A stretch of 64,000 nt of DNA from Cranoglanis bouderius (taxonomy: Eukaryota > Chordata > Actinopteri > Siluriformes > Cranoglanididae): positions 16,030,242 through 16,094,241 of the forward strand of contig CM042564.1 of assembly GCA_023630585.1 (NCBI GenBank). Direction: 5' to 3'. A model generated the notes under the pieces. That model did no database searches. It saw only the letters and a program-made list of their open reading frames with translations, and was not told the origin of the DNA. A program made the position numbers and the translations under genes. Positions 8,770 to 20,861 of this stretch are shown piece by piece. The first letter of the stretch is position 1, and every line of letters starts with the position of its first letter.

Positions 8770-10275
8770 GTGCATCTCAATAAATTAGAATGTCGTGGAA
8801 AAGTTCATTTATTTCAGTAATTCAACTCAAATTGTGAAACTTGTGTATTAAATAAATTCAATGCACACAGACTGAAGTAGTTTAAGTCTTTGGTTCTTTT
8901 AATTGTGATGATTTTGGCTCACATTTAACAAAAACCCACCAATTCACTATCTCAACAAATTAGAATACTTCATAAGACCAATAAAAAAAACATTTTTAGT
9001 GAATTGTTGGCCTTCTGGAAAGTATGTTCATTTACTGTACATGTACTCAATACTTGGTAGGGGCTCCTTTTTCTTTAATTACTGCCTCAATTCGGCGTGG
9101 CATGGAGGTGATCAGTTTGTGGCACTGCTGAGGTGGTATGGAAGCCCAGGTTTCTTTGACAGTGGCCTTCAGGTCATCTGCATTTTTTGGTCTCTTGTTT
9201 CTCATTTTCCTCTTGACAATACCCCATAGATTCTCTATGGGGTTCAGGTGTGGTGAGTTTGCTGGCCAGTCAAGCACACCAAAACCATGGTCATTTAACC
9301 AACTTTTGGTGCTTTTGGCAGTGTGGGCAGGTGCCAAATCCTGCTGGAAAATGAAATTAGCATCTTCAAAAAGCTGGTCAGCTGAAGGAAGCATGAAGTG
9401 CTCCAAAATTTCTTGGTAAACGGGTGCAGCGACTTTGGTTTTCAAAAAACACAATAGACCAACACCAGCAGATGACATTGCACCCCAAATCATCACAGAC
9501 TGTGGAAACTGAACACTGGACTTCAAGCAACTTGGGCTATGAGCTTCTCCACCCTTCCTCCAGACTCTAGGACCTTGGTTTCCAAATGAAATACAAAACT
9601 TGCTCTCATCTGAAAAGAGGACTTTGGACCACTGGGCAACAGTCCAGTTCTTCTTCTCCTTAGCCCAGGTAAGACGCCTCTGACATTGTCTGTGGTTCAG
9701 GAGTGGCTTAACAAGAGGAATACGACAACTGTAGCCAAATTCCTTGACACGTCTGTGTGTGGTGGCTCTTGATGCCTTGACCCCAGCCTCAGTCCATTCC
9801 TTGTGAAGTTCACTCAAATTCTTGAATCGATTTTGCTTGACAATCCTCATAAGGCTGCGGTTCTCTCGGTTGGTTGTGCATCTTTTTCTTCCACAATTTT
9901 TCCTTCCACTCAACTTTCTGTTAACATGCTTGGATACAGCACTCTGTGAACAGCCAGCTTCTTTGGCAATGAATGTTTGTGGCTTACCTAGTGAACCAAA
10001 CTGAGAGACCATTTTGAAGGCTCAGGAAACCTTTGCAGGTGTTTTGAGTTGATTAGCTGATTGGCATGTCACCATATTCTAATTTGTTGAGATAGTGAAT
10101 TGGTGGGTTTTTGTTAAATGTGAGCCAAAATCATCACAATTAAAAGAACCAAAGACTTAAACTACTTCAGTCTGTGTGCAGTGAATTTATTTAATACACG
10201 AGTTTCACAATTTGAGTTGAATTACTGAAATAAATGAACTTTTCCACGACATTCTAATTTATTGAGATGCACCTG
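8767..10275 (-). mobile_element. Complete Tc1-like transposon (family A), copy 1
   Basis: The element is 1509 bp with long inverted repeats of about 205 bp. The outer ends are CAGGTGCATCTCAATAAATT and its complement AATTTATTGAGATGCACCTG. The inner end of each repeat carries a related block (CTCAACAAATTAGAATA), so each repeat has two similar motifs, like the IR/DR layout of Sleeping Beauty-type elements. The left flank is TA and the right flank reads TG, probably a mutated TA. It sits inside a TA microsatellite and carries an undamaged transposase gene. Confidence 0.97.
9047..10012 (-). CDS. Intact Tc1-like DD34E transposase, 321 aa
   Basis: It catalyses cut-and-paste transposition, binding the inverted repeats, excising the element and inserting it at TA. 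Residues ~1-110 are the paired-like DNA-binding region with two helix-turn-helix parts (first: PQTFIAKEAGCSQSAVSKHV) and an R/K-rich linker (GRKNCGRKRC). The catalytic domain has D135 in LFSDESKF, D225 in FQQDLAPAHTA and E260 in NPIENLW, with 34 residues between D225 and E260 as in Tc1 proteins. A stop codon lies two codons upstream of the chosen ATG, which supports this start. The length is close to the usual ~340 residues. No frameshift or stop is seen, so activity is possible but not shown. A 94%-or-better looking sister at 54707-55615 is disabled. Confidence 0.95.
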   Translation of the reverse strand: MVSQFGSLGKPQTFIAKEAGCSQSAVSKHVNRKLSGRKNCGRKRCTTNRENRSLMRIVKQNRFKNLSELHKEWTEAGVKASRATTHRRVKEFGYSCRIPLVKPLLNHRQCQRRLTWAKEKKNWTVAQWSKVLFSDESKFCISFGNQGPRVWRKGGEAHSPSCLKSSVQFPQSVMIWGAMSSAGVGLLCFLKTKVAAPVYQEILEHFMLPSADQLFEDANFIFQQDLAPAHTAKSTKSWLNDHGFGVLDWPANSPHLNPIENLWGIVKRKMRNKRPKNADDLKATVKETWASIPPQQCHKLITSMPRRIEAVIKEKGAPTKY

Positions 10276-10281
10276 TGTATG

Positions 10282-11292
<1,011 letters not shown>

Positions 11293-11731
11293 ACTATATG
11301 GCCAAAAGTATGTGGCCACCTGACCATCACACCCATATGTTGGCCTTCTCCAAATTATTGCCACAACTTTGGAAGCACACACTTATATAGAATGTCTGAA
11401 GTCCATAAAGACATGGTTTGCTAAGGTTGGTGAGGAAGAACTCGAGTGGCCTGCACAGAGCCCTGACCCTGTGAACATATTTGGGAATAACTGGAATGCA
11501 GATTGTGCGCTAGGCTTACTCACCTAACATCAGTATCTGACCTCAGTAATGCTCTTGTGGCTGAATGGGCACAAGTCCCCACAGCCACATAATCTAGTGG
11601 AAAGCTTTCCCAGACGAGCAAAGAAGACAGAGTCCATATTAATGCCCATGGTTTTAGAACGGGATGTTCAACATGCATATAGGGTGTGATATACTTTGGT
11701 CAGGTGTCCACATACTTTTGACCATATAGTG
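11293..11731 (+). mobile_element. MITE family M1, copy 2
   Basis: The ends are ACTATATGGCCAAAAGTATG and the complement CATACTTTTGACCATATAGTG. The interior on the + strand keeps a decayed transposase C-terminus (EWPAQSPDPVN). Compared with copy 1 it is in the opposite orientation, and the glutamate motif is mutated. Confidence 0.8.
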
Positions 11732-14326
11732 CATCAAGGCCACCTTACCCAACTACACCAGCCCAAGCCCCCTTACCCTCTTCCAGATTACTAGTGCCAA
11801 ATTAAAAATAGATATATGCCTTGTCTCTGTTTACTGTGTAAAAGGACTTGGAAAGATCTGTTGGGTGTGGTTTAATCAGTCCCCACCCACTCCCCCACCT
11901 TGATTTTGTGAGGAGGATAATTTCAGCGGTCAGTGGCTATAAGGTAGAGAACTGAAGAGTGTGCACAGAATTACTACCCCATTTTAATATTTTCCTTCAT
12001 GTTGCTGCTTAGCCTGACCTCAGGTTTACGTGACTCATACAGACAAATGAGCTAACGGAACTGTTTCTGTCACTTCCATAGGCTCATATCCACTTTGGGG
12101 CAGTGACAAATGGCTTCTTGCCTGCTCTGCACTGTAGCTCACAGCTTATGCTAACCTGTCCAAACTCTCCCCTCTGATGATATCACCTTAGAAACAGAAC
12201 CTTTGTGCGGTCTCTGGTGAGAGTGAGGATTCCACTTCCACACCTGTGGACAGTGTCACTAAGTTTATGTCATGCCCTGCTGCTCGAGAGCCCTGATTTA
12301 CACGAGGAAAAAAATTATAGGCCTCATGACTACCTGATGTCATACTGGCAGGAACAGAACAGAATGTTAGCGTGCCTGGTGGAAGCCTAGTACAAGCGGG
12401 TCTCTTTTAGCTTTACCGCCAGCAACCCAATTTGAAAAAAACAAACATAAAAACATACTAATTGATAGCTTATCTTATCAGAAACATCTTTACAGTGGAA
12501 CGGTATATATGATGTATTTGTTTCTCTATAGTGGAACAGTGCTTGCTTATAGTTTGTCTTTTAGAGCTTTTAACTGCTTTTTCTGATGGTTCGTTCTATT
12601 TACTATATTTGATGCTGCTTTTCTGTTTGTGTTTGATCCCTGCTTAAGGCTAGCTCGGAGTCATAACTCTCTTCAGCCCTGCGGTCTTGGAGAAAAGTGT
12701 TTCTCTGCCGTCACATGATTTGTATAATGGGTCAATTATTGATGACATAAAAAGACTCTAAACTCACTAAGCTGGGAATGCATCAACATGCATTTCATAT
12801 CAGTTTTCTCCTGGACCTGCACACAATTTGGTTATGTAATTTTTTCCTGACTGCATGATGGCACGATACACCAATAGAAACATGGTTCTTTTTAAGAAAA
12901 AAAAAAATGTTAAACTGAATAGAGATCTGTTTTCAAAGGTAATGGGATGAAAGTGTATAAACAAACCAAAGATCTGCCATGCTTGGTTTCATTACATCGT
13001 TGACTTTTGAAAAAGACTCTCCATTTGTTTGTTTGTATGGCAGGTACCATCATGCAGGGCACCCGGCCTGGGGAACACTTAACACGTGCATATTTACACA
13101 GCTGGATATTTACAGATGTTGTTCCAGGTGAAGAACTTTAACATACTGCCTCACCTCACTAGTTAACCCTCAGCACTGGCTGGCTCTCACTGTCTCTCTC
13201 CTCCCCTTTCCTCAGTCTTGCATGACTGGTCTGCTTCTAATCTAGCTTTGGAGGTCTTGAATTGTTTTGCTTGTCCAGAAACCCACATTGCTCCAACACT
13301 GCCCAAGACCAACTCTGAGCAGATTTAATTAGATAGCCAAGCGAAAACACTGAAAAAGTGAAATTGGACATGGTGTTACGATGACTAACCTCTGGCTGGA
13401 CTGTAGTGCATGTCTTTGGGGGGGGATGGGGAGGGGGTTAGGATATTATTTTAGTGATACAGTTATAAGATAGAACCTGCGATGCTGGTGTACTGTCATC
13501 AGTAGAGTGAAACTGTTTCCAACATGAAGAGCTTGTTTCAACCTTATTAAATAGCTGCAGGCTTTGTAATATTGGCATGAAGCTGATGCAGAATTAGGTC
13601 ATAGTTAACATTCAGGATTGAATTGTTGGGTAACTGTGATCTGGGTAAATGTGATCTGACGGGACAACATATTTTGTCCAGACTTTGGGGTATAAACACA
13701 AACTAAATCAACAAGCCCATTAGGGCTGGGCTGATGACACATCAGAAGACGCTTATAACATGGTTACTATTTAACCCAGCCATGGTGATTTACAAAATTC
13801 TGATATTTAGACCCAGAGTAGAATAACAGCTGTTTACTCTACTTTACCTACAGCTGGGCAGACATGATGTAACCAGAGCTGGTAACTTCCTTGGGCAACA
13901 TCCTCTAATAATGCAGTTTGTAATATTACCATGATCTGAGGGAATTAGAACAAGCACGATTCAGGTGCATTTGATTACCAGTTATTACAGATCTTCATTA
14001 GTTATTGGAGGTCCAGAATGTTTGGGGCCCATCTGTCCCTTTTTCTCTCTTTTCATGTTGTCCATAGCCTGTTTGGCTGATTGAAGAGATAGGAGAGCAG
14101 CCTGGTAAAATCTTAAGAGAAATTAATAGGAATTTCTAAGGATGCTGCTGAAATTATATTGTAGCGAAGTTTGTTTTGTTATTCAAGTCATTTCATTTAA
14201 AAAGCTAAATGTTGCTGGCATGCTTTGGGTCCACTTGTCCTTTTAGCAGAGAGTGTCACTGCAAATGAATACAAGCTTCTTCTAATTTATCACCTTTATC
14301 CTATGATGAAACATTTCTGGTCTCTT
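11732..14326. other. Unassigned non-coding DNA
   Basis: I see no gene, tRNA or recognisable transposon. There is a G-rich run (GGGGGGGGATGGGGAGGGGG, about 13418-13438) that could form a quadruplex, and short poly-A runs. The 61-codon frame at 12205 shows no recognisable motif. Confidence 0.4.
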
Positions 14327-14597
14327 CAAGCATGGCAATGTGCCCATCCACAGGGCACGAAGGCTCACTGGATGGTTGAATGAGTATGATAATAATATAA
14401 ATCATACTGAATGCTATGATCAGCACCAGATCTCAACCCAGCTGAACACATATGGGAAATTTTGGGCCAATGGGTTAGACAGCGTTTTCCACCTCCATCA
14501 TCAAAACACCAACTGAGGGAATATCTTTTAGGAGAATGGTGTTCCAGTACAGTTCCAGAGACTAACAGACTAATCAGTGCCAAGTTGCATTGAAGCT
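14327..14597 (+). pseudogene. Transposase C-terminal remnant (Tc1/mariner superfamily)
   Basis: On the + strand, without an ATG, a frame reads HGNVPIHRARRLTGWLNEYD (the block around the second catalytic aspartate, now mutated). A second block, LNPAEHIWEILGQWVRQRF, carries the final glutamate motif and ends at a TGA at about 14597. Between the blocks a frame change is needed near 14425-14435. No inverted repeats could be assigned, so this is an old stub. The lineage differs from the other Tc1 families here (PAEHIW rather than PIENLW). Confidence 0.7.
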
Positions 14598-16426
14598 GGC
14601 AGGCCATGTTGACCCAACATCTTACTAAGGCACATCATCTTTCTTATATCACCTGCATTTAATGTTGTGTTATTTTAGATATTTATTTATATAGAGAATA
14701 ATTACACCTTTAGTTTAAAATAACTAATCGTCTGAGTGTTTCACAATCAAATAACATTACTTTCAGGACTGTAGATTTTCTGCTGACACTGGTAAAAACA
14801 TCTATGACATCCACTTTTTGACTCTTGTCTGAAATAAAGCCATGCATAACCTTGGTACAAGGACATATTAGAGATAAGATAGTAAATCAAACCTCTTCTC
14901 TCTAGCAAAGTTCAAAGAAAATGTGCTGTAACATAGGATTTTGGTGGGTTTTCTATAGGAAAAGACTTTTCTAAAAAAAAACCTTTCTATATTCCCTATA
15001 TTCTAAATTCCAGAAGGTGATTTTTTTTTTTTTCTACTATCCTGATTTTTGTTCAGCATAGAAGCCAGCAGGTTTGTGTTTGAGCAGATGGGAGAGAATT
15101 GGCCGCATTTCCCAAGGGATGAAATTTACTCTGCCATGGAGCCTGGTCCTTGTTTATCTTTGAGCTTTATTGGATGTTGATGTTGGCCCAGTGAGAGAAC
15201 CTCTTGTTTAAAGGCTATTTTTAAGGGAAGAACAGAGGGGGTAAGTTCTAGGATTTAAGCAAACCTTTGTGCTGTCTTACAGAATTCTATACAGAGGTAA
15301 ACCCTGTAATCCCCTCTGACTTTCTGGGCTATGTTCAAAAAATAAACAGCACAGTTGAGGTTTAAAGTTGTAGAAGCACTCAATACCCCGACAACCAAAA
15401 ATCGCCACATTCTGTTTCAGTTTGTATTTGTAATTGATTTGTCAGTTGCTCAACTGGTGAACAAACCATTGATGTGGTGATTTGTACTGGTTTCTTGTGG
15501 GGTTTTCCCAGACAGTGTTACTAAAAAAAGACAATCTTATTGGCAGGAATGAATTATTATTATTGTTGTTATTATTGTTATTATTATTGTTATTATTATA
15601 TTTTTCTTTCATCTATGCCAACATGTATGTTCTCTCCAAAGTTTGTACCATAGCATAATGTAATTTTTAAGTAACCATAGGAACAAATGCAAAAAAAAAC
15701 AAAAAAAAAAACACTTTTTAAAGCTAAATATTATTTTTGCTATGCTGGGTGTTCAGGGGCTGAATGACATCACACAGCTCATGTAAAACACTACACAAGG
15801 AGGGCGAGCACCTGAGCGGTGTTTATAGATGACTCATGGGAAAACAAACCACATGCCCATTCGCCCCTGACTGAGGCTGGCACATTTTGCTCTGTTCGCT
15901 ATTTAGCGTAAAGCAACATGGACATGGTGGCCCGCTGCTGGCCTGTCCGCTGGCCAATCCAAGCCTTGATCCTGTGTCCTCATGTTACCATGCGCAAAAC
16001 TCAGACAGCTTGACACAGTTGCCACAGCAGTGAGGTGTGACCATAACACACCACCTGGCCTCACCTGTTTGGGGTAAAAGCTGTGTCAGGATAACATGTT
16101 TAGACATTGAAGTTACATTCTGCTTAATAGCAATTTACTGTCAGTTTTCACTTACCCTCATGTCTGTTAAACACCTGGCGTGTCTTCTTTCTTCCATATT
16201 CATTGCAGAGAAGGATAAAATACATTGTTGCTTCAATACAACAGTACAACAATATTGAGCAGTTTCTCTCTGTTTTTTTATGCATAGTAAGGATTGTATG
16301 AAGGCTGAGCTGCATACAACCAACCGTTTTGTTTTTATTTTGCGCTAGATCTTAAATGTTGACGCTTACTGTAGATAAAACTAACTTCTAACTAACTAAC
16401 TTATCTATATTGTCTGGAGTGCTTTC
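14598..16426. other. Unassigned DNA with simple repeats
   Basis: No gene seen. A trinucleotide-type repeat (ATT/GTT mixture) occupies about 15554-15602, and A-rich strings with single C interruptions occupy 15690-15714. The rest is unassigned. Confidence 0.4.
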
Positions 16427-16560
16427 TTTATTAATCTCCAGGAACACTAGGCATGAGGCGGTAATAAATGCTGGATGGGATGCCAGTCTATAGCACACAG
16501 TACACATAGACATAAACACATTAACATCTGGGGCCAATTAGAGTTAATGTTTCTTAGATG
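16427..16560 (-). repeat. Fragment of an abundant fish interspersed repeat
   Basis: Words such as GCTGGATGGGATGCCAGTC, followed by ACACAT-type blocks and GGGGCCAATTAGAGT, are shared in layout with the better-preserved copy at 27165-27475 (ACAGGGTGCCAACCCATCGC). The class of this family is not known to me. Confidence 0.45.
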
Positions 16561-16619
16561 GATGACCTAGGTACTGCTAGATTCAATTAGGATACTAGTC
16601 TCAATGGTCATACAAAGGT

Positions 16620-16726
16620 ACAATTCCAATTCATTCTTCATTTCAGTTCAACTTTTTGTATAGTACCTTGTTGAACCAGACTCAGAAGGGAACCCATCCT
16701 CTTCTAGGTGACACTGCATTGTGAGA
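16620..16726 (-). repeat. LINE-tail-like repeat fragment
   Basis: GAACCAGACTCAGAAGGGAA then CCCATCCTCTTCTAGGTGAC is the reverse complement of the block at about 20410-20460 (GTGTCACCCAGATGAGGATG, GGGTTCCCTTTTGAGTCTGG). It is therefore a second, partial and inverted copy of that repeat. Confidence 0.7.
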
Positions 16727-17589
16727 TTATAATTAAGCAATATCGCACAAGCAAGAGTGCAGTTATACTGAATATTGGCTATTCATTTATGCTGAATATA
16801 CTGATTGCCGCAGACATGAGGCTGTAGGCTATGTCAGCTGGCTGGTTAGCTGGCTCACATTGCCGTTAAAGGTGTTTCTGGTAAAATTGGCAGAATTTTC
16901 TTCTTGTTCTCCTTTTCATCTTCAACTAATGAGCTTTCATATTTTAAGCCAAAAGTTATATTCCTGAAAAGTATCATTTGCCATGTCCGCTAACACGACT
17001 GTAGTAACCATTTCAAACTAGGAACCCGTAATTTTACATGGCAAACACAGACAAGTGGAGCAATACTAACAGTGAAATGCCCCTGTGTGGTTATAAGAAA
17101 TATAGGCACTCTTGGAACGCTGATCGACCAATCAAATTAGTGGACCAGAAGAGTAACGACAAACAGTACTAAGTTTGTTGAAAAGATGTTCTGGAGAATC
17201 TTGTGAATAAGAATCCTGGGATGAGCACTGGTCAGTCTTTATGATTACAGCAACAGTTCTCAGAAGGACAGTATCTAGGTGAGATCATCCACCGAAGCAA
17301 GGGTGATTTTGGGCATAAACTGTTTTGGGAAGTGCAAATTCCTCAGGCTCGGAGGTTGAGAAGAACCACAGAACTGTGAGGAAAATATACACTATATGGC
17401 CTTGTTGTTGAACCTGGGACTTCTGCCCAAGGTCATATCACCTTTCTTTTTTTTGACTAACTGATTGACATTGCAGTGTTCCATGAAGGTCAGCCTGCAG
17501 AGCTTTCTTTGTTATGCCCAGTAGAAAACCTAGATCATGGCCATTTTATCATTATATAAACTGTTTATCTGTCATAGAGTAGACATAGG
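16727..17589. other. Unassigned DNA
   Basis: No gene recognised. TACACTATATGGCC at about 17390 is identical to the end of MITE family M1 but has no partner end, so it is at most a broken terminus. Confidence 0.4.
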
Positions 17590-17880
17590 GGGCTCCCTTG
17601 TCTAAGCAGAGGCTAGCCCACTGGGTGGTGAACGCCATCACCATAGATGGGCTGGACACACAATTCCAACCATGACATGCCACCATACATGGTGTGTCTC
17701 CTCTTTATGGATATTTAGAAGAATGCCAATCCATGAAGTCTTTGCTGCTACTACCTGGGTGTCATTGTGCACCTTCTTGGTTCTGCATGGTTAACATCAC
17801 TCCCAGTTAGTCCTAAGGTGTGTTCCTCAAGACATTGTGGCATACATTATCCAGATTATTCTTGCTGCCTCTGGTTAAAT
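17590..17880 (+). pseudogene. Possible tyrosine-recombinase retroelement fragment
   Basis: The + strand frame around 17715-17790 reads MPIHEVFAATTWVSLCTFL, which loosely resembles the C-terminal recombinase block of DIRS/Ngaro elements (pattern xICxAAxWSSxxTFxRFY). The tyrosine is not present, and a stop follows at TGG TTA ACA. The match is short and by eye only. It could equally be chance. Confidence 0.25.
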
Positions 17881-19735
17881 AGAACATTTCTTATACTGTA
17901 TATGTAACTGTATTCATATGAAACTTGGATAACCATCATTCTGAACCAGCATTGGCCTGGCAAGAACACAATGAGAAGGTTCCAGGGGAAGATTGCAAAT
18001 TATTGCAAATACATCACTTAGTTATTTTGTTGGAAGGTCTCAGCATGTGTGCTCATGTGCCCAAGCAGGTATTGAGCTGATTCTTACCACCTTACAGAAG
18101 TTCTGGGTTAATAGAATCAGTTACATTGATAATTACTTTTTTTTTCTTAGATACATCTGATGTAACTCAATCAAGAGTTAACTACAAGTAAAAACAATAC
18201 CGTTTTGAAAAGATTGAGTAGAAGGTAGTAAGACCACAAATAACAACAACAAAGATAAACATCCTAGTGTATTTGTAATACGCATGCACAGGTTCATGCT
18301 GTGACATCAGCATTGTTGTAAATTTTCTCCACTTTGGAGGGTGGTTTCAGAAAGCTTTGTTTTCAGCTACCAAAAATGCTGTTTTCATGTGGACAGGAAG
18401 CCAAAACAAAAATTAATGGTTTCAAAAATATCCATATAGTAAGTGTGGATGGGGCCTGAGATGTCTGCTTGCAAACCGTAGCTTTTTCCCCATTCTTTTT
18501 CAACTTCAAACCTTTTAAGCCTTAACCAGCCTTTGTTGGTTACATGCATTCTTCTACATGTATAAACTATAAATTTATATTAATTCATACTTGGATATTA
18601 TTTTGATAATATGAACCACTTTTCTTATTTTTTTTTCTTTCTTAATATAGAATTTATGATAATAAGGATCATTGTCTTGTAGAACAGTGTCAAAGGCTCT
18701 AATTAGAAAATTTTGACTCTGCTCTATTTGGTACTCTGGTGGATATTCCAACTTCACCCTGAGGGGGTTAAGTGTCTTGGAACCACTGGGGAGAGTGTAA
18801 TTAACTTTAGTCAGTGCCCTGCATTGCCGAACTATGACCTTATGTGGCCCACCCCCAGTGAGTAGCATGTTAGTGCAATATTAGCATTAATGGGCTGTGG
18901 GTTAATGGGTCTCTTTTTAAGGATAGACAGTTGCAGTGGATCTGCTTAGGAAGCAGTAGGACTACTAGGATAATGGGCTGCACATAATGTGTGTGCAAAC
19001 ATATGTAAATGTAATTTTTTTTCATGGCTTTTATGGTAAGCACTAGGTGTTAAATGAAATTGGAGGGTCATTTGGAGGGTCACTGGATGCACCAAATAAT
19101 GAAAAGAAAAGAAAGGAAATGCAGAAGCAAAAAATAGCAAAATGGTATTTTTGAGGTGGAGAGTAGATGCATTACTCTGCAGACTGAAGTGAGATTAGTT
19201 GGTTGTCGGAGGAATAAGGCAAGTGAGTGCAGGAATTCCAACCTGAAAGATGTGTCTTGCTACCTGCCGAGTCTGGAAAAAGAGCCTCTCCACAGAGGCA
19301 GCCTGGAATCCCACTCCTGCTGCCCTCCTCTCATTACTCTTTGGCACTCCCGCTGTGGAGGATGGGGGGTAGGATTGCCTTGATCTATGCCTATGGGGGG
19401 AAGCCCAGTATTTACACCGCAGTCCCATGGATGGAGACCTTCACTCCTCAGTTGTCCTGCATCTGCTCATTGTTTAGTTCTGGTCCAGCTTCATGCTACG
19501 GGAACACACAAAGTGGGAAATGAAAATTGGTTCCCACGTGCCTGCACTCTATAAAGATGGCTTAAGCTGCCTCCTCTGAGTGGTCTGCCCACTGAGGAGA
19601 TGGAGTACAGCCTGCTGATGGGAAACTACTTTCCCTGATTCTTACCTCTCATCACTTTCTTTTTCCCCACTAATTCCCACATTCTCAGTTTAGCATCTTT
19701 CTACTTGTTTCAACAACTCCGACCCTGTTGTATCA
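17881..19735. other. Unassigned DNA
   Basis: No gene recognised. A 97-codon frame on the minus strand (18868-18575) has no motif I know and ends in a lysine-rich low-complexity tail. The stretch 19156-19620 is less AT-rich but its frames show no domain. Confidence 0.4.
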
Positions 19736-20560
19736 TTTGCTATCCATCTATAAGGTACAAATCGCATTTAGCTCCTAAACTCTGGAATAGCCTTGTTCGG
19801 GGTTCAGGCACTCTCTCAGTTTAAATCCAGATTAAAGACACATTTCTTTGGCCTAGCATTCACCTAACCGCATCTCATGACCTTGTACTTCTATCATCGT
19901 TGATAAAATGATAACAAATGCACATGGTCATTTTGCCTGACATACAATGAATAGCAGCCACGCTAATCCTTTTCCATCTGTTTCCTATTCCTAATCAGTG
20001 AACGTGCCAGCTCCAGTTCAGAACCAGCCTCTAAGAAGATTCCAGATGACGCCAGTGCCTGCGAAGATTTTGGACGATACCAACGAATCGTCACATCACA
20101 AGTTCTACGCGTGTTGCTCCTGGGGTGGCAATGGGCCTGACCCGTTCTTCTCTCTGAGCCGGCCTGGTCCGTTCTGGTGCCCTGCTTCTGGGGTCTCATC
20201 GCTGGGGGTCGCTCGCTGTTGCTGAGGATGAGCCCATATGGGCAGCCTCCACAAACAATTCACAAACAGACTTTGTGCTCGGGTCTCCATCGGTGGACAG
20301 TTCATGACTTCAGCAAAATAGACTTCATGTTGAATCTCCTGACTACACAGTTGCACTTTATATCATGTATCATACAGTTATAGAAGGGATTTATTTATAA
20401 TTGCACTGTCCAGTGTCACCCAGATGAGGATGGGTTCCCTTTTGAGTCTGGTTCCTCTCAAGGTTTCTTCCTCGTGTCGTTTTTCCTTGCCACTGTCGCC
20501 ACTGGCTTGCTCATTGGGGATAAACTTATCGAATTCAATATGAATTGAATTGAATAAAAA
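19736..20560 (+). mobile_element. 3' end of a LINE-type retroelement (probable)
   Basis: CTCCTAAACTCTGGAATAGC then TTTAAATCCAGATTAAAGAC encodes the L-W-N-S-L ... F-K-S/P-x-L-K/R-T-H pattern often found at the end of LINE reverse-transcriptase frames. It is followed by non-coding DNA ending in a GAATTGAATTGAATAAAAATT repeat-like tail, as expected for a target-primed insertion. The 20400-20520 part (GATGAGGATGGGTTCCCTTT, GAGTCTGGTTCCTCTCAAGG) is repeated, inverted, at 16620-16726. The clade is uncertain, and a long 5' truncation is normal for LINEs. Confidence 0.55.
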
Positions 20561-20861
20561 TTGAAAGGTTGAAAATCACAGTGATATATTTGAGCATACA
20601 TTGGGAATATTGGCTTTCAGAACATGCATGGGGTGACTTTCAGGTCCTAAACAGGAAGGGAATTGCAGCTATTATTTTACAGATAATCCTGAGATCCTGG
20701 AAATAAATTCAGTCATGTAAAGAGTGGCATAGTGTAAATCCTTCTACAACTTTGGATTTTGAGAAAATAAAATACATTGATAGAGATTTTAAAGACTATA
20801 TTATTTATATAAGTTCTGTTCTATTTTATGCCAAGTTTATTCTGCACATCTACTGTGCATT
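20561..20861. other. Unassigned DNA
   Basis: Short AT-rich spacer between the LINE tail and a Tc1 remnant. Nothing recognised. Confidence 0.5.

Noticed and set aside
9138..9419. 93-codon + strand frame (also at 54753-55127)
   Set aside because: Both are antisense shadows of the family A transposase, which explains why they look conserved between the two places.
12205..12390. 61-codon frame as a possible small gene
   Set aside because: No motif, no start context or splice evidence. The length is within chance expectation.
17386..17405. Fifth copy of MITE family M1
   Set aside because: Only TACACTATATGGCC matches; the following sequence is different and no second end is present.
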